Origin: Bacteroidetes bacterium 43-16
GTDB taxonomy: Bacteria; Bacteroidota; Bacteroidia; Chitinophagales; Chitinophagaceae
Direction of reading: 5' to 3'
DNA: 43,937 nucleotides
Assembly (NCBI GenBank): GCA_001897525.1
Contig: MKTB01000032.1
Coordinates: forward strand, 1-43,937
In this document: piece after piece, positions 43,492 through 43,937 of the stretch
Numbering within the stretch: position 1 is the first letter of the stretch
Layout of the letters: each line of letters starts with the position of its first letter
Position numbers and translations under genes: made by a program
Notes under the pieces: generated by a model
The model's input: the letters and a program-made list of their open reading frames with translations, nothing else
Databases searched by the model: none
Told to the model about the DNA's origin: nothing

Positions 43492-43720
43492 TTCTATAGT
43501 ATTAGGTGTGGTTGCTGTTTAGATACCAGAACTTTCTTTGTTCTGAATGCTAATGGTATGCGGCATTACGATTAAACAGCAGTCAGACTTGTCTTTTTCG
43601 GCGTGCAGATAGCTGATAACTTTTTGCGGTTATTAGATTTGATATGCCCGGTAAAATAAATTTCAGTTGGAATACATCCGATTCCAGCTAAACGTAGTTA
43701 ACTATAAAAATTTTCAGAAA

Positions 43721-43937
43721 ATGAATACTCTAAAAATATTAAAATACTTTCTTATTATAATTGCGGGCAGCTTCCTTATTTCCTGTTCTAAAGATGATAA
43801 TCCCATTATTGAGAATGAACTTAATGGCCTGAAATTGGTAACAACGTTATCCAATACAACACATAAGGTGGAATTGTATACCCTCAATGGAAAATTACAA
43901 ACAGGCTTCAATAATATCTTTTTTCAGATCAAAAATA
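43721..43937 (+). CDS. Lipoprotein, 5' part only
   Basis: ATG at 43721 opens a frame running off the window. The signal peptide has a lipobox (GSFLISC, cysteine near residue 22), then SKDDNPIIENELNGLK and a beta-strand-rich start (VELYTLNGKLQTGFNNIFFQI). This resembles small periplasmic or surface proteins in metal-linked clusters, but the family cannot be named. 43492-43720 upstream holds no supported gene. It is likely in one unit with the membrane protein before it. Confidence 0.7.
   Translation, partial: MNTLKILKYFLIIIAGSFLISCSKDDNPIIENELNGLKLVTTLSNTTHKVELYTLNGKLQTGFNNIFFQIKN

Larger units (their letters stand above)
1..43937. mobile_element. Interior of a CTnDOT-like integrative conjugative element
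   Basis: Seen: tra genes A to G, relaxase, coupling ATPase, rteC, excision-type operon with a TopB topoisomerase, and DUF1896 plus methylase-helicase, all in arrangements known from Bacteroidota conjugative transposons. Cargo islands sit between these backbone blocks (9887-13633, 22301-27187, 27241-37137). The same phased 10-bp repeat precedes six backbone blocks, which ties them to one regulated element. No integrase, attachment site or chromosomal junction is recognised, so the borders lie outside the window or, on the right, could lie somewhere after rteC; whether 43096-43937 belongs to the element is open. Confidence 0.9.

Noticed and set aside
43714-43911. 65-codon minus-strand frame at the right edge
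   Set aside because: Antisense to the lipoprotein start, which has a signal peptide and lipobox.

Overview
The window is the interior of a large integrative conjugative element (conjugative transposon, CTnDOT-like) of a Bacteroidota bacterium. Family evidence: traA-traB-traC-traD and traE-traF-traG in the Bacteroides CTn order; a MobA/MobB/MobC set; a DUF1896 plus methylase-helicase pair; an excision-type block (two small HTH proteins, a DUF3945 protein, a TopB topoisomerase) next to rteC; SusC/SusD transporters; and promoters of the Bacteroidota type (TAnnTTTG). The AraC/TlpA/SusCD/MauE/DUF6520 content suggests Sphingobacteriia or a relative, but the host species cannot be fixed from sequence alone. 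No integrase and no element end is seen, so both borders probably lie outside the window.

Layout. 1-3098 (minus): traG, traF, traE. 3298-7420 (minus): traA, traB, traC, traD followed by two unknown paralogous genes and a terminator. 7421-8117: a 0.7 kb non-coding control region with paired palindromes, an array of 8-bp repeats, a phased-repeat promoter and a strongly folded oriT candidate. 8118-9847 (plus): mobA and the relaxase mobB. 9887-13633: a cargo island between relaxase and coupling protein (dihaem lipoprotein, Rieske protein, porin, divergent DtxR-type regulator with palindromic operators). 13755-15755 (plus): mobC coupling ATPase. 15831-22113 (minus): a small ORF, a giant N6-methylase/helicase and DUF1896. 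22301-27187: a defence-like island (GmrSD-like DUF262-DUF1524 protein, Swt1-type HEPN protein, small HTH protein, three tandem XRE regulators). 27241-35232: TlpA-like protein, SusC, SusD, and opposite them DUF6520, MauE and AraC. 35427-37137: AbiE toxin-antitoxin pair with two operator palindromes. 37256-42680 (minus): topB/exc, DUF3945 (orf3), xis2d-like, xis2c-like and rteC. 43096-43937 (plus): small membrane protein and the start of a lipoprotein.

How it works together. RteC is expected to switch on the excision operon. The excisionase-like HTH proteins and topoisomerase act in excision and, by analogy with CTnDOT, in activation of tra and mob. The relaxosome (MobA, MobB) nicks oriT, MobC couples the DNA to the mating pore whose ATPase is TraG, and the methylase-helicase may protect or process incoming DNA. 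The strongest new observation is a helically phased repeat (GCC or a close variant every 10 bp, two to four units) just upstream of six transfer gene blocks, always pointing into the block; it looks like the operator of an element-wide regulon. Other candidates for new biology are the two-copy repeat domain in the genes between traD and traE, a shared G-R-K/R-M C-terminus on three element proteins, and the DUF262/HEPN/XRE island.
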